Assembly (NCBI RefSeq): GCF_000968685.2
Contig: NZ_LAKD02000049.1
Coordinates: 124,001 to 188,000 of the forward strand
From: Streptomyces antioxidans
Lineage (GTDB): Bacteria > Actinomycetota > Actinomycetes > Streptomycetales > Streptomycetaceae
Direction: 5' to 3'
DNA: 64,000 bases
In this document: positions 15,664-23,864 of the stretch, in pieces
Layout of the letters: each line of letters begins with the position of its first letter
Position numbering within the stretch: the first letter of the stretch is position 1
The notes under the pieces: model-generated
What the model saw: only the letters and a program-made list of their open reading frames with translations
Databases searched by the model: none
What the model was told of the DNA's origin: nothing
Program-made: the position numbers and the translations under genes

Positions 15664-17859
15664 ATGCAGACGACATCGTCAGGGATCGCTGGAGATCCCC
15701 AACAACCGGAAGCGCCGCCTGCCGCCGGGCGCGGCGGCAAGCGGCGGCGCTCGCTGCCCTGGGCGGTCATCGCGGGCTGGGTGCTGCTGCTCCTGGTCGC
15801 CGCCCCCTTCGCGGGCGATCTTGAGGGCGCCAAACGGGACACGGCCGTCGACTACCTCCCGGCGGGCGCCGACTCCACCCAGGTCGCCCGGCTCCAGGAG
15901 CGGCTGCCCGGCGGCGACACCATCGACCTCGTCCTGGTCTTCCACCGCGACGGCGGGCTGACCGGTGCCGACCGTAAGGCGGCCGGTGGGCGGGTCGCCG
16001 AGGTGGCGGCCCGCCATGACCTCGTGGGCGGCACGGCGCCGCGCGCCGTCCCGTCCAAGGACGGCACGACCCTGATGTACCCCATGGCGCTCACCGGCCT
16101 GACGGACGAGAAGGAGCGCGCCGACGCGGTCAAGGACGTCCGCGCCGGGCTCGCCCCCCGCTCCGGGAACCCCGAGGGCCTGACCGTCCAGGTCGGCGGC
16201 CCCGGGGCGCTCAGCGCCGACTCGCAGGAGGTCTTCGCCTCCACCGACGGCACGCTGATGTTCGCCACCGCCGGGGTGGTGGCCCTGCTGCTGATCATCA
16301 CCTATCGCAGTCCGCTGCTGTGGCTGGTGCCGCTGGGGGTGGTCGGCGTCGCCGCCATGGCCGCGATGGCGATCGTCTACGGCCTCGTCCAGGGCTTCGA
16401 CCTGACCGTCACCAGCATGAGCTCCTCGATCATGACGGTGCTGGTCTTCGGCGCGGGCACCGACTACGCCCTGCTGATCGTGTCCCGCTACCGCGAGGAG
16501 CTACGCCGCCACCGCGCCCCGTACGACGCGATGCGGGAGGCCCTGCGCGGCTGTGGTCCGGCCGTGCTCGCCTCCAGCGGCACCGTGGCCGCCGGGCTGC
16601 TGTGCCTGCTCGCCGCCGACCTCAACAGCAGCAGCGGACTTGGCCCGGTCGGCGCGGTCGGGGTCGTCTGCGCGCTGGCCGCCATGGTGACGCTGTTGCC
16701 CGCGGTACTGGTGCTGCTGGGGCGGCGGGTGTTCTGGCCGCTGATCCCCGTCTACGGCAGCGAACCGCGGGCGACCCGGCGCGGGTTCTTCGAGGCGATG
16801 GGCGACTCGGCCCGCCGCCGGCCGGTAGCCGTGCTCCTCGGCGGCGCCGCGCTGCTGGGTGCCCTCGCCCTCGGGGTGCTCAATATGCCGGGCGACCTCA
16901 AGCAGGCGGACACCTTCACCGACAAGCCCGAGTCGGTGGCCGCCACCCAGACCCTCGCCGATGCCTATCCGGACGCCAGCAGCCAGCCCATCAGTGTGAT
17001 GGCGCGCACCGCGGGCGCGGACGAGGTGCTGCGGCGGGCGCGCGGCACGGAGGGGGTCGTACGGGCGGACACCGGGCGCAGCGGCGGCGGCTGGACCGAG
17101 ATCGACGTCTTCCCGCGGGGCGCCCCGCAGTCGGCGGAGGAGACGGCCGCGCTGCACGCCCTGCGCTCCGGTCTGGTACGGGTCGGGGGCGCCGACGCCC
17201 TCGTCGGCGGTCCCAGCGCCCAGCAGCTCGATCTGAAGGACACCAGTGCCCGCGACCGGACGCTGGTCATCCCGCTGGTGCTGATCGCCGTGCTGCTGAT
17301 CCTCGCCGCCCTGCTGCGCAGCCTCGTCGCGCCGCTGGTCCTCGTCGTCGCCGTGGTCGCGGTGTGGGGCGCGGCGATGGGGCTCGGCGGGCTCTTCTTC
17401 GACCCGGTCTTCGGCTTCGCCGGGGTCGACCCCGGGCTGCCGCTGCTCTCCTTCGTCTTCCTGGTCGCCCTCGGCGTGGACTACGGCATCTTCCTGATGC
17501 ACCGGATGCGGGAGGAGTCGTTGCGCGGGGCGGACGTCCCGGACGCGGCGGTGACCGCGCTGCGCACGACGGGCGGGGTGATCGCCTCGGCCGGTCTGGT
17601 GCTGGCGGCGACCTTCGCGGTGCTGGCCACGCTGCCGATGGTGATGCTGGTCGAGATGGGGTTCGTGGTGGCGGTCGGGGTGCTGCTCGACACCTTCCTC
17701 GTGCGGACGTACCTGGTGACGTCGGCGAGCCTGCTGCTGAGGCGGTGGGTGTGGTGGCCGGGCGCGCTCTTCCGCCGTACGCCCGACCCGGCGGCTCCGG
17801 CCACCCAGGACGGACCCGCCGCCGGGTCCCGTCCGGAACCGGCCGTACGGGGCGGCTGA
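15664..17859 (+). CDS. MMPL-family (RND superfamily) membrane transporter
   Basis: A 731-residue inner-membrane transporter of the MMPL family, which exports lipids, siderophores or hydrophobic drugs. Two homologous halves each have an extracytoplasmic domain and a bundle of transmembrane helices. There is an N-terminal TM near residues 33-50, a helix cluster at about 195-365 with the FGAGTDYALLIVSRYREEL motif, and a second cluster at about 540-700 with VALGVDYGIFLMHRMREE. The conserved GxDY motifs are present in both halves. The substrate cannot be assigned. A palindrome upstream and a sensor kinase/regulator pair downstream suggest a two-component-controlled exporter. Its 3' end is duplicated and followed by a terminator. 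Confidence 0.9.
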   Translation: MQTTSSGIAGDPQQPEAPPAAGRGGKRRRSLPWAVIAGWVLLLLVAAPFAGDLEGAKRDTAVDYLPAGADSTQVARLQERLPGGDTIDLVLVFHRDGGLTGADRKAAGGRVAEVAARHDLVGGTAPRAVPSKDGTTLMYPMALTGLTDEKERADAVKDVRAGLAPRSGNPEGLTVQVGGPGALSADSQEVFASTDGTLMFATAGVVALLLIITYRSPLLWLVPLGVVGVAAMAAMAIVYGLVQGFDLTVTSMSSSIMTVLVFGAGTDYALLIVSRYREELRRHRAPYDAMREALRGCGPAVLASSGTVAAGLLCLLAADLNSSSGLGPVGAVGVVCALAAMVTLLPAVLVLLGRRVFWPLIPVYGSEPRATRRGFFEAMGDSARRRPVAVLLGGAALLGALALGVLNMPGDLKQADTFTDKPESVAATQTLADAYPDASSQPISVMARTAGADEVLRRARGTEGVVRADTGRSGGGWTEIDVFPRGAPQSAEETAALHALRSGLVRVGGADALVGGPSAQQLDLKDTSARDRTLVIPLVLIAVLLILAALLRSLVAPLVLVVAVVAVWGAAMGLGGLFFDPVFGFAGVDPGLPLLSFVFLVALGVDYGIFLMHRMREESLRGADVPDAAVTALRTTGGVIASAGLVLAATFAVLATLPMVMLVEMGFVVAVGVLLDTFLVRTYLVTSASLLLRRWVWWPGALFRRTPDPAAPATQDGPAAGSRPEPAVRGG

Positions 17860-17884
17860 CACCGGGCCGTACGGGGCGGCTGAC
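17841..17884. repeat. 20-bp direct repeat spanning the MMPL stop codon
   Basis: GGCCGTACGGGGCGGCTGAC at 17841-17860 and 17865-17884, period 24. The TGA is duplicated in frame. Confidence 0.85.
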
Positions 17885-17896
17885 GTCCTCTCTCAG

Positions 17897-17931
17897 CCCG
17901 GACCGGCCGCACAGGGGACGGCCGGTCCGGG
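17897..17931 (+). terminator. Terminator between the MMPL gene and the sensor kinase
   Basis: Perfect 13-bp arms CCCGGACCGGCCG / CGGCCGGTCCGGG with a nine-base loop. Confidence 0.8.
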
Positions 17932-18005
17932 ACTCCCTCCGTACGGCCCTGTGGGCGCCCCTGACGGCCTTACGGCCGCTTCCTGGACCCGTTACCGCCC
18001 GCACC

Positions 18006-18072
18006 GCCCTATGGCGTGCACGCAGCCCTATGGGACGCATACCGCCCCTACGGGACGTGTACAGCCCTATGG
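18006..18072. repeat. Four phased CCCTATGG boxes upstream of the sensor kinase
   Basis: GCCCTATGG at 18006, 18025 and 18064, and the variant CCCCTACGG at 18045. Centres are 19-20 bp apart, about two helical turns. They lie within 95 bases of the chosen kinase start and could be regulator binding sites. Confidence 0.55.
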
Positions 18073-18097
18073 CCCGGCCCGAGGCGGATCCCCGAGG

Positions 18098-19582
18098 ATG
18101 GAGCCCGTGCCCGTACCCGCTACGACCCACTCCGCGACCACTCCGCCGGAGCGTGCCGCCGACGCCCGGCGCCCCGCCGCGCGGTCCGCCGTCCACCGCG
18201 CGATCGCCTCCGCGTCGCGCGCCCTGCACAACGGCCCCCGCCCCGCCGAGACCCCTAAGGAGGCCCGCGGGCGGCGGTGGGTGGACGCCCGGATCGCCGG
18301 TGCGGTGCTGGTCCTCCAGGTGGCCCTGGCACTGCTCAACCCCGACCGCAACGGCCACCGCCCGGACGCGCTCGGCTGGGTGCTGCTCGTCGCCAGCGCC
18401 ACGGTGCTCATCGGGCGGCGGCACAGCCCGATGGTGACCACGGTGGCGGTGGTGTTCATGGTCGGGCCGTACCACGCCATGGACAACGTCCACACCGCGG
18501 TCGTCCCGGCCGGGCTCCTCGCCGTCTACACCCTCGCCGTCATCGGCCCGCCGCTGCGGTCCTTCCTCACCGTCACCGCCGTGATCTCGATCATGGTGTC
18601 GGCGATGGCCCTGAGCGGGCGGCCGCACGCCGGTCTCGACATGCTGCGCACCTCCGGCTGGGTGCTGTCGGTCGTGGTGATCGGCGAGGCCGTCCGCATC
18701 CACCGCAAGTACATCGCCGCGATCCTGGAGCGGGCCGAACGCGCCGAGCGGACCCGCGAGGACGAGGCGGCCCGGCGGGTCGCCGAAGAACGGCTGCGCA
18801 TCGCCCGCGATCTGCACGATCTGCTCGCGCACAGCATCACCCTCATCGGCGTCCAGACCTCCGTCGCGGCGCATGTCCTGATCGCCGACCCCGAGCGGCT
18901 GGACCGGGAGGCGATGGCCAAGGCGCTCGACTCGATCGCCGACACCTGCCGGGACGCCCGCGCCGAACTCCGGGCCACCCTCCAGGTGCTCCGCGGCGGC
19001 GCGGGCGGCGACGCCGACCGCGCGGACGAGGAGGACACCGGGCCGCTGCCGGGGCTCGCCGGACTCGCCGACCTGGCCGCTGCGGCGGAGGCGGCGGGCG
19101 TCCGTGTGGACCTTACGGTCGACGTGGAGGCGTCCGAACTGTCGCCCGCCGTGGGCGCCGCCGCGTACCGGATCGTGCAGGAGGCGCTGACCAACGCCGT
19201 TCGCCACGCGCCCGGCACGAGGGTGCGGATCACGCTCGTACGGGACGAGGGGGAGCTGTGCGTCGCCGCCGTGGACGACGGCCCCAGGGGCGAGGAGCCG
19301 CCCGTCACCGCGCCCGTCGAGACGGGCTACGGCATCGTGGGCATGCGCGAGCGGGCCCGCAGCGTCGCGGGCACCCTGTCCGCCGGACCGCGCGAGGACG
19401 GCCCCGGCTTCGCGATCAGGGCCGCCCTGCCGTGGGGGAGGAGCGGCCCGCCCGGCGCCCGTACGGCCACCGACACCAACACCGCCACTGGCTCCGGCGC
19501 TGCCCTCGGCACCAGGACCGACACCGACACCGGCACCGGCACCGGACAGACCGCCGTACCGCCCAGGGAGGCCACCGCATGA
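18098..19582 (+). CDS. Sensor histidine kinase (HisKA_3, NarL/DesK type)
   Basis: A 494-residue membrane kinase that phosphorylates the LuxR-type regulator encoded next. About four to five transmembrane segments lie between residues 65 and 197. A short coiled coil (ILERAERAERTREDEAARRVAEE) precedes the HisKA_3 motif RIARDLHDLLAHS with phospho-acceptor His240. The HATPase domain has IVQEALTNAVRHA (N box) and GYGIVGMRERA (G box). The C terminus is a disordered Thr/Ala tail. ATG 18098 is a best guess; the frame is open upstream (ATG 17951) but that part only translates the CCCTATGG repeats. The stop overlaps the regulator start (ATGA). Confidence 0.88.
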   Translation: MEPVPVPATTHSATTPPERAADARRPAARSAVHRAIASASRALHNGPRPAETPKEARGRRWVDARIAGAVLVLQVALALLNPDRNGHRPDALGWVLLVASATVLIGRRHSPMVTTVAVVFMVGPYHAMDNVHTAVVPAGLLAVYTLAVIGPPLRSFLTVTAVISIMVSAMALSGRPHAGLDMLRTSGWVLSVVVIGEAVRIHRKYIAAILERAERAERTREDEAARRVAEERLRIARDLHDLLAHSITLIGVQTSVAAHVLIADPERLDREAMAKALDSIADTCRDARAELRATLQVLRGGAGGDADRADEEDTGPLPGLAGLADLAAAAEAAGVRVDLTVDVEASELSPAVGAAAYRIVQEALTNAVRHAPGTRVRITLVRDEGELCVAAVDDGPRGEEPPVTAPVETGYGIVGMRERARSVAGTLSAGPREDGPGFAIRAALPWGRSGPPGARTATDTNTATGSGAALGTRTDTDTGTGTGQTAVPPREATA

Positions 19583-20355
19583 CCACGCCACCGGGCCCGC
19601 CGTCCGGAACCGGCCCAGTGCCCCTCGCCTCGGACCCCGCACCGGACCCCGCCCCCGGGGCCGCCGCGCCGATCAGGGTGTTGCTCGCGGACGACCAGAC
19701 GCTGGTCCGCTCCGCCTTCGCCATGCTGGTCTCCTCGGCCCGCGACATGGACGTGGTCGGGCAGGCGGGCACCGGCCGTGAGGCGGTCGAACTGGCCCGC
19801 ACCGCACGCGCCGACCTCGTGGTCATGGACATCCGGATGCCCGACCTCGACGGCATCGAGGCCACCCGCCGGATCGCGGCCGACGAAGACCTCGCCGGGG
19901 TCAAGGTGCTCGTGCTGACGACCTATGACACCGACGAGCACATCGTCGAGGCGCTGCGCGCGGGCGCGTCCGGCTTCCTGGTGAAGGACACCAGACCCGC
20001 CGAACTCCTGGACGCCATACGGACCGTGGCGGCGGGGGAGTCCCTGCTCTCGCCCGGCCCCACCGCCCGGCTCATCGCCCGTGTGCTGCGCCTGCCGGAG
20101 GCCCCGCAGCCGGGCGTTCCCGCGCCCGCCGCGCTGGCCGCGCTCTCCGAGCGCGAACGGCAGGTGCTCGCCCTCGTCGCGCGGGGCCTCAACAACGCCG
20201 AGGCCGCGCAGACCCTCGGCCTCTCACCGCTCACCACCAAGACCCATGTCAGCCGCATCATGGGCAAGCTGGGCGCCCGCGACCGCGCCCAACTCGTCAT
20301 CGCGGCCTATGAGTCCGGCCTGGTCACCCCGACTTGTCGGTCGGAATCTCCTTGA
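19579..20355 (+). CDS. LuxR/NarL-family response regulator
   Basis: A 258-residue DNA-binding response regulator. The receiver domain (33-150) has the acidic pair Asp38-Asp39, phospho-acceptor Asp84 in VVMDIRMPDLDG, and VLVLTTYDTDEH and KDT near the switch Lys. A LuxR-type HTH is at about 190-250 (LSERERQVLALVARGLNNAEAAQTLGLSPLTTKTHVSRIMGKLG). The start overlaps the kinase stop and has GGGAGG seven bases ahead, so the pair is translationally coupled. A likely target is the upstream MMPL gene with its palindrome (inference). The 3' end overlaps the convergent YegP gene by 32 bases. Confidence 0.93.
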   Translation: MTTPPGPPSGTGPVPLASDPAPDPAPGAAAPIRVLLADDQTLVRSAFAMLVSSARDMDVVGQAGTGREAVELARTARADLVVMDIRMPDLDGIEATRRIAADEDLAGVKVLVLTTYDTDEHIVEALRAGASGFLVKDTRPAELLDAIRTVAAGESLLSPGPTARLIARVLRLPEAPQPGVPAPAALAALSERERQVLALVARGLNNAEAAQTLGLSPLTTKTHVSRIMGKLGARDRAQLVIAAYESGLVTPTCRSESP

Positions 20356-20518
20356 CGTCGGCCGTCGGGGCGTTCTTCTTGACGGATTCGACGCCCTTCT
20401 GCGCGGCGGACTTGGACTCATAGGCCTCGCCGACCGCGATGATCTCGCCGTTGCCCGCCTTCAGCCGGAAGCGGTGCTTGCCGCGCTTGTCCTCGTAGAT
20501 CTCAAACTTGCCCGCCAT
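20324..20518 (-). CDS. YegP-family (DUF1508) small protein
   Basis: A 64-residue protein with one YegP repeat, KFEIYEDKRGKHRFRLKAGNGEIIAVGEAYESKSAAQKGVESVKKNA. This is the typical single-repeat Streptomyces version. Function is unknown. ATG 20518 is preceded by GGAGG about seven bases upstream. Its last 32 bases overlap the end of the convergent response regulator gene. Confidence 0.88.
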   Translation of the reverse strand: MAGKFEIYEDKRGKHRFRLKAGNGEIIAVGEAYESKSAAQKGVESVKKNAPTADVKEIPTDKSG

Positions 20519-20648
20519 GGATGCCACCTCCATTAGCCGTCCCAGCCCCCTCAAACCACCGTAGAGCGGGCCATGCGGGCTCGCACTCCCGGAGCCGAAG
20601 CTCGCACTCCCGGTGCCCATCGGAGTCCATCGGAGCCTGAGGGCGTCA

Positions 20649-21293
20649 TCAGGGAGCGCCGAACAGCGCGCGGCACGGCTCCAGTCCGGCGATATCGACC
20701 GGGGTGGCGCGGTGCTCCTCCCAGGCCGCACGCTCCAGCCGCAGCCGCTGAATGGTGCGGGCCTCGCCCCGTACGGCGACCGTGGACAGCCCGTCGGAGC
20801 GGTAGCCGAGCCGCCGGGACACCCCCAGCGAGCGGCCGTTCTCCACCATCGCACCCGAAATCAGCGACAGCGCGCCCAGGCCCTCGAAGGCCAGGTGCGC
20901 CACCGCCGCCCGCATCTCCGTGCCCAGGCCCTTGCCCTGGTGGGCGGTGCCCAGCCAGGAGCCGGTCTCGGCCTCCCGCGCGACGGCGAACTCGGTCGCG
21001 AACAGGTCCTGCCGCCCGATCACCGCCCCCTCGTGCAGCACCGCGAGGCTCAGGGTCCACTGCTCCGGCCGCCATTCGGCGATGGTGCGCAGCACATGCT
21101 GGAAGGTGGCGCGTCCGCGCTCCTCCGGGGGCGCGTCGGTCCACGGGATGGAGAAGGGCATCTCGTCCGGGTCGTGCACCCCGCCCGCCGCGACCGCGGC
21201 GAGCTCGTCGAGCCGGGGGACGTCGGGAAGCCGCAGCTCCAGGCGCGGCGTACGCAGGCGAAGCCCGTACAGGGGCCAGTAATGGGGGTCCAT
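20649..21293 (-). CDS. GNAT-family N-acetyltransferase (RimJ/RimL-like)
   Basis: A 214-residue acetyl-CoA-dependent transferase. The N terminus (YGLRLRTPRLELRLPD) and the acetyl-CoA loop GTAHQGKGLGTEMRAAV (about 135-151) are of the RimJ/RimL type. It is followed by LISGAMVENGRSLGVSRRLGY. The substrate (a protein N terminus or small molecule) is unknown. The ATG at 21293 sits in a 124-base divergent gap with a second GNAT gene. Confidence 0.85.
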   Translation of the reverse strand: MDPHYWPLYGLRLRTPRLELRLPDVPRLDELAAVAAGGVHDPDEMPFSIPWTDAPPEERGRATFQHVLRTIAEWRPEQWTLSLAVLHEGAVIGRQDLFATEFAVAREAETGSWLGTAHQGKGLGTEMRAAVAHLAFEGLGALSLISGAMVENGRSLGVSRRLGYRSDGLSTVAVRGEARTIQRLRLERAAWEEHRATPVDIAGLEPCRALFGAP

Positions 21294-21417
21294 GACGGGA
21301 GGCTGCCGGAGCCGTGGCCGCCGAGTCGAGTCAATTACGGCCGACGGCGTGGCCCGCCCCGCGCGCGGGTGCGCAATTCGTTTGCCGTGGTGCGGTATTC
21401 GGACGCATCCTGACCCG

Positions 21418-21966
21418 ATGCTGATCCGACGAGAGACCCGCTCCGACATCGACGCCGTACGGGCCGTCACCTCGGCCGCGTTCGCGAAGTCGGACACCTC
21501 GGACGCCTCGCACGGCTCGCACCCCCCGGCTCCCGTCGAGGCCACGCTGCTGGACGCGCTCCGGGTCTGCGACGGCTGGCTGCCCGCGCTGTCGTTCGTC
21601 GCCACCGGCGACCGCGGCGAGGTGATCGGCCATGTCGTGTGCACCCGCGGCCACGTCGGCTCCGACCTGGCCCTCGCCCTCGGCCTCGGCCCGCTCAGCG
21701 TGCACCCTGCCCATCAGGGGCGCGGCGTGGGCCTCGCGCTCGTCCACGCGGTGCTCGGCGCCGCGGACGCGTTCGGCGAATCGCTGGTCGCCCTGCTGGG
21801 CAGCCCCGCCTACTACGGTCGGTTCGGCTTCCGCTCGGCGACCGAGTACGGCATCACGGCCCCGGATCCGGCCTGGGGCGAGTACTTCCAGGTCCGGACC
21901 CTGACCGCCTATCAGCCGACCGTCAAGGGGCCCTTCCAGTACGCCGAGCCGTTCGACCACGTCTGA
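21418..21966 (+). CDS. GNAT-family N-acetyltransferase
   Basis: A 182-residue protein. Start LIRRETRSDIDAVRAVTSAAF, the acetyl-CoA motif LSVHPAHQGRGVGLALVHAVL (about 100-120), then LLGSPAYYGRFGFRSATEYGI, a signature of the YhbS-like predicted acetyltransferases. Substrate unknown. ATG 21418 lacks a good Shine-Dalgarno sequence. It is divergent from the RimL-like gene and closed by a 16-bp terminator shared with the convergent AhpD-like gene. Confidence 0.85.
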   Translation: MLIRRETRSDIDAVRAVTSAAFAKSDTSDASHGSHPPAPVEATLLDALRVCDGWLPALSFVATGDRGEVIGHVVCTRGHVGSDLALALGLGPLSVHPAHQGRGVGLALVHAVLGAADAFGESLVALLGSPAYYGRFGFRSATEYGITAPDPAWGEYFQVRTLTAYQPTVKGPFQYAEPFDHV

Positions 21967-22038
21967 TCCGGCGGGATCCGGGCGGACGCGGCAAGGGGGG
22001 AGCCGGGGCTCCCTCTCCCGGCCGGGTGCGGACCGGTG

Positions 22039-22084
22039 AAGTCGGGCGTGGGGCATGACCCCCGTACAGCCCCACGCCCGACTT
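22039..22084. terminator. Bidirectional 16-bp hairpin terminator
   Basis: AAGTCGGGCGTGGGGC (22039-22054) pairs perfectly with 22069-22084 around a 14-base loop, then TTCCCG. It serves the GNAT gene (+) and the AhpD-like gene (-). Confidence 0.9.
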
Positions 22085-22152
22085 TCCCGAGCGCCTGCCG
22101 AACGCGCGGCCATCACGCGTATGGGGCAGGCCGGGCACCCGGACGCCGGGCC

Positions 22153-22626
22153 TTACCCGAACTGGCCGGGCTGGTAGTCGCCCGCGGGCTGCTGGACGAT
22201 GACGTTCAGCCGGTTGTAGGCGTTGATGACGGCGATGATCGACACCAGAGCGGCGAGCTGTTCCTCGTCGTAGTGGGTGGCGGCGTTCGCCCACGCCTCG
22301 TCCGTGACACCACCGGCCGCGTCGGCGATGCGGGTGCCCTGCTCCGCGAGCTCCAGGGCGGCGCGCTCGGCGTCGGTGAACACCGTGGCCTCCCGCCAGA
22401 CCGCGACCAGGTTCAGCCGCGTCGAGGTCTCCCCGGCCTTCGCGGCGTCCTTGGTGTGCATGTCGGTGCAGAAGCCGCAGCCGTTGATCTGGCTGGCCCG
22501 GATCTTCACCAGCTCCTGTGTCGTGGCCGGTAGCGCCGAGTCCGAGATCACCTTGCCCGCGGAGCCGAGGTGCTTGAGGAAGGTGCCGATGAGCGGGCTG
22601 CCGAAGAGGTTCAAGCGAGCGTCCAC
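22153..22626 (-). CDS. Carboxymuconolactone decarboxylase / AhpD-like alkylhydroperoxidase
   Basis: A 157-residue all-helical protein. It has the AhpD-type thiol motif CGFCTDMH with Cys50, Cys53 and His57, which in AhpD relatives reduces peroxides through a disulfide relay. The segment SIIAVINAYNRLNVI is also typical. GTG 22626 has AGGAGAG about seven bases ahead. No adjacent peroxiredoxin or disulfide reductase is present, so the electron donor is unknown. Confidence 0.85.
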   Translation of the reverse strand: MDARLNLFGSPLIGTFLKHLGSAGKVISDSALPATTQELVKIRASQINGCGFCTDMHTKDAAKAGETSTRLNLVAVWREATVFTDAERAALELAEQGTRIADAAGGVTDEAWANAATHYDEEQLAALVSIIAVINAYNRLNVIVQQPAGDYQPGQFG

Positions 22627-22743
22627 GATGGGCTCTCCTATGCGGTCTTATGCGATTGCCGTGGTTACACCTCCCTGACGGCACGGAGCGGAGAGATGTG
22701 ACAGCCCCGAACGTGACCTGTGTCTCACCCCAACGGATCGTGA

Positions 22744-22950
22744 CGCCTCCAGCGGGTCCGCGGCGGCCTCATCCAGCGCAGCACCGGTGCCGCCCACACC
22801 CCGGGCGCCCTGGCCGACGGCTTCGGCACCGCCTTCTGGTGGTCGGTGGCCCTCACCGCCGTCGCCGTCCCGCTGTGCCTGCTCCTGCCCAGCCTCCCCG
22901 CACCGGCGGGCCCCGAGGACGCCGCCGAGGCGGAAGCCGCCGCCGAGTGA
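22744..22950 (+). pseudogene. C-terminal remnant of an MFS (DHA2) exporter
   Basis: This frame, opening after TGA 22741 and ending at TGA 22948, encodes LIQRSTGAAHTPGALADGF and then a last transmembrane helix (TAFWWSVALTAVAVPLCLLLP) followed by an acidic Ala/Glu tail. That is the usual end of DHA2 drug exporters. There is no start codon and nothing of the preceding roughly 450 residues, so it is a decayed fragment. Confidence 0.7.
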
Positions 22951-23074
22951 CGCTCACACCGCGCCCGGGTTAGCCGACCGTTAGCGGAGCGGCAGTCTCG
23001 CGGTAGGGGGCCCGACCAGAGTGGGTGACGCACCAAGGAGACCACCACACCGAACGCCCCTGGGGGGACCCGCG

Positions 23075-23743
23075 ATGAACTCCAACACCACTGTCCGCAC
23101 CGCCCGTCGCCGCACCCTGCGCATTGCCGCCGCGGCCCTGGTCGCGGCCGCCAGCTTCAGCCTGACCGCCTGCAACGACTCGGACGACACCGGCTCGAAG
23201 CCCCCGGCCTCCTCCGCCGGGTCCAGCAGCGCGGACACCGCCACCGGAACGAAGGGCTCCGACGCCAAGACCGAAACCGGGGCGGGCGCCAAGACCGACA
23301 CCAAGGCGGGCGCTACGGACGGGGCGGCATCCCCGGACCGTACCGAGACCCTGGTGGACGGCAGTACCGCAAAGATCCACAAGCTGGGCGACCTGCACTA
23401 CCGCGTCCAGATCGTCAACGACGGTGACGTCCTGGCGACGCTGGAGGCGAACGAGCACGACGCCGGGCTCGATGCCAACGGCATGTACGTCGTGGTCACG
23501 TCGGGCGGCGAGGTCCAGTCCTGGATGGGCGGCGAACACCGGGCACCGGGCACCTTCAACCTGGCGGGCGGTTGGACGGCCAAGGTCACGAAGGTCGGCG
23601 AGGCTCGGTACCGTGCGCAGATCATCGGCAACGAGGGCTCGGTGGACGGCACGCTGGAGGCGAACCAGCACGATGACGGACTCGACGCCAACGGCGTGTA
23701 CATCGTGCTCAGTACCCGCGGCGTGATCAGCTCCCACGAGTAA
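23075..23743 (+). CDS. Lipoprotein with a duplicated C-terminal domain
   Basis: A 222-residue predicted lipoprotein: n-region RTARRRTLRI, hydrophobic core and lipobox LTAC with Cys33. A Ser/Thr/Ala/Gly/Lys-rich linker (about 34-90) follows. The remainder is two homologous units of about 55 residues (about 98-152 and 165-222). Both contain the pattern (Y/R)R(V/A)QI(V/I), TLEAN(E/Q)HD, GLDANG(M/V)Y(V/I)V. Found as an uncharacterised Streptomyces family; function unknown. ATG 23075 is chosen because it starts the signal peptide (an upstream GTG adds 18 non-signal residues). The stop is embedded in a triple repeat, followed by a 19-bp terminator. Confidence 0.85.
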   Translation: MNSNTTVRTARRRTLRIAAAALVAAASFSLTACNDSDDTGSKPPASSAGSSSADTATGTKGSDAKTETGAGAKTDTKAGATDGAASPDRTETLVDGSTAKIHKLGDLHYRVQIVNDGDVLATLEANEHDAGLDANGMYVVVTSGGEVQSWMGGEHRAPGTFNLAGGWTAKVTKVGEARYRAQIIGNEGSVDGTLEANQHDDGLDANGVYIVLSTRGVISSHE

Positions 23744-23787
23744 GCGTCTGCGTGAGCAAAAGCGTCCGCGCGAGTATGCGTCCGCGT
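23738..23787. repeat. Three imperfect repeats spanning the lipoprotein stop codon
   Basis: The units GAGTAAGCGTCTGCGT, GAGCAAAAGCGTCCGCGC and GAGTATGCGTCCGCGT run in tandem. The first includes the TAA stop (23741-23743). Confidence 0.75.
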
Positions 23788-23834
23788 CGCCGCGGCGGTG
23801 GAGCACCTTCCGATGGCTCCACCGCCGCGGCGAC
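23786..23834 (+). terminator. 19-bp perfect hairpin terminator
   Basis: GTCGCCGCGGCGGTGGAGC pairs perfectly with 23816-23834 across an 11-base loop, followed by TTCTCGCGTTCTCTCC. It ends the lipoprotein transcript 30 bases before the VOC gene. Confidence 0.92.
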
Positions 23835-23864
23835 TTCTCGCGTTCTCTCCGTAGACTGACGGGC

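Noticed and set aside
15027..15842. A 271-codon minus-strand frame over the TerB-like gene and the mmpL promoter
   Set aside because: It crosses a palindrome and two gene boundaries; the TerB-like gene on the plus strand has zinc-ribbon motifs.
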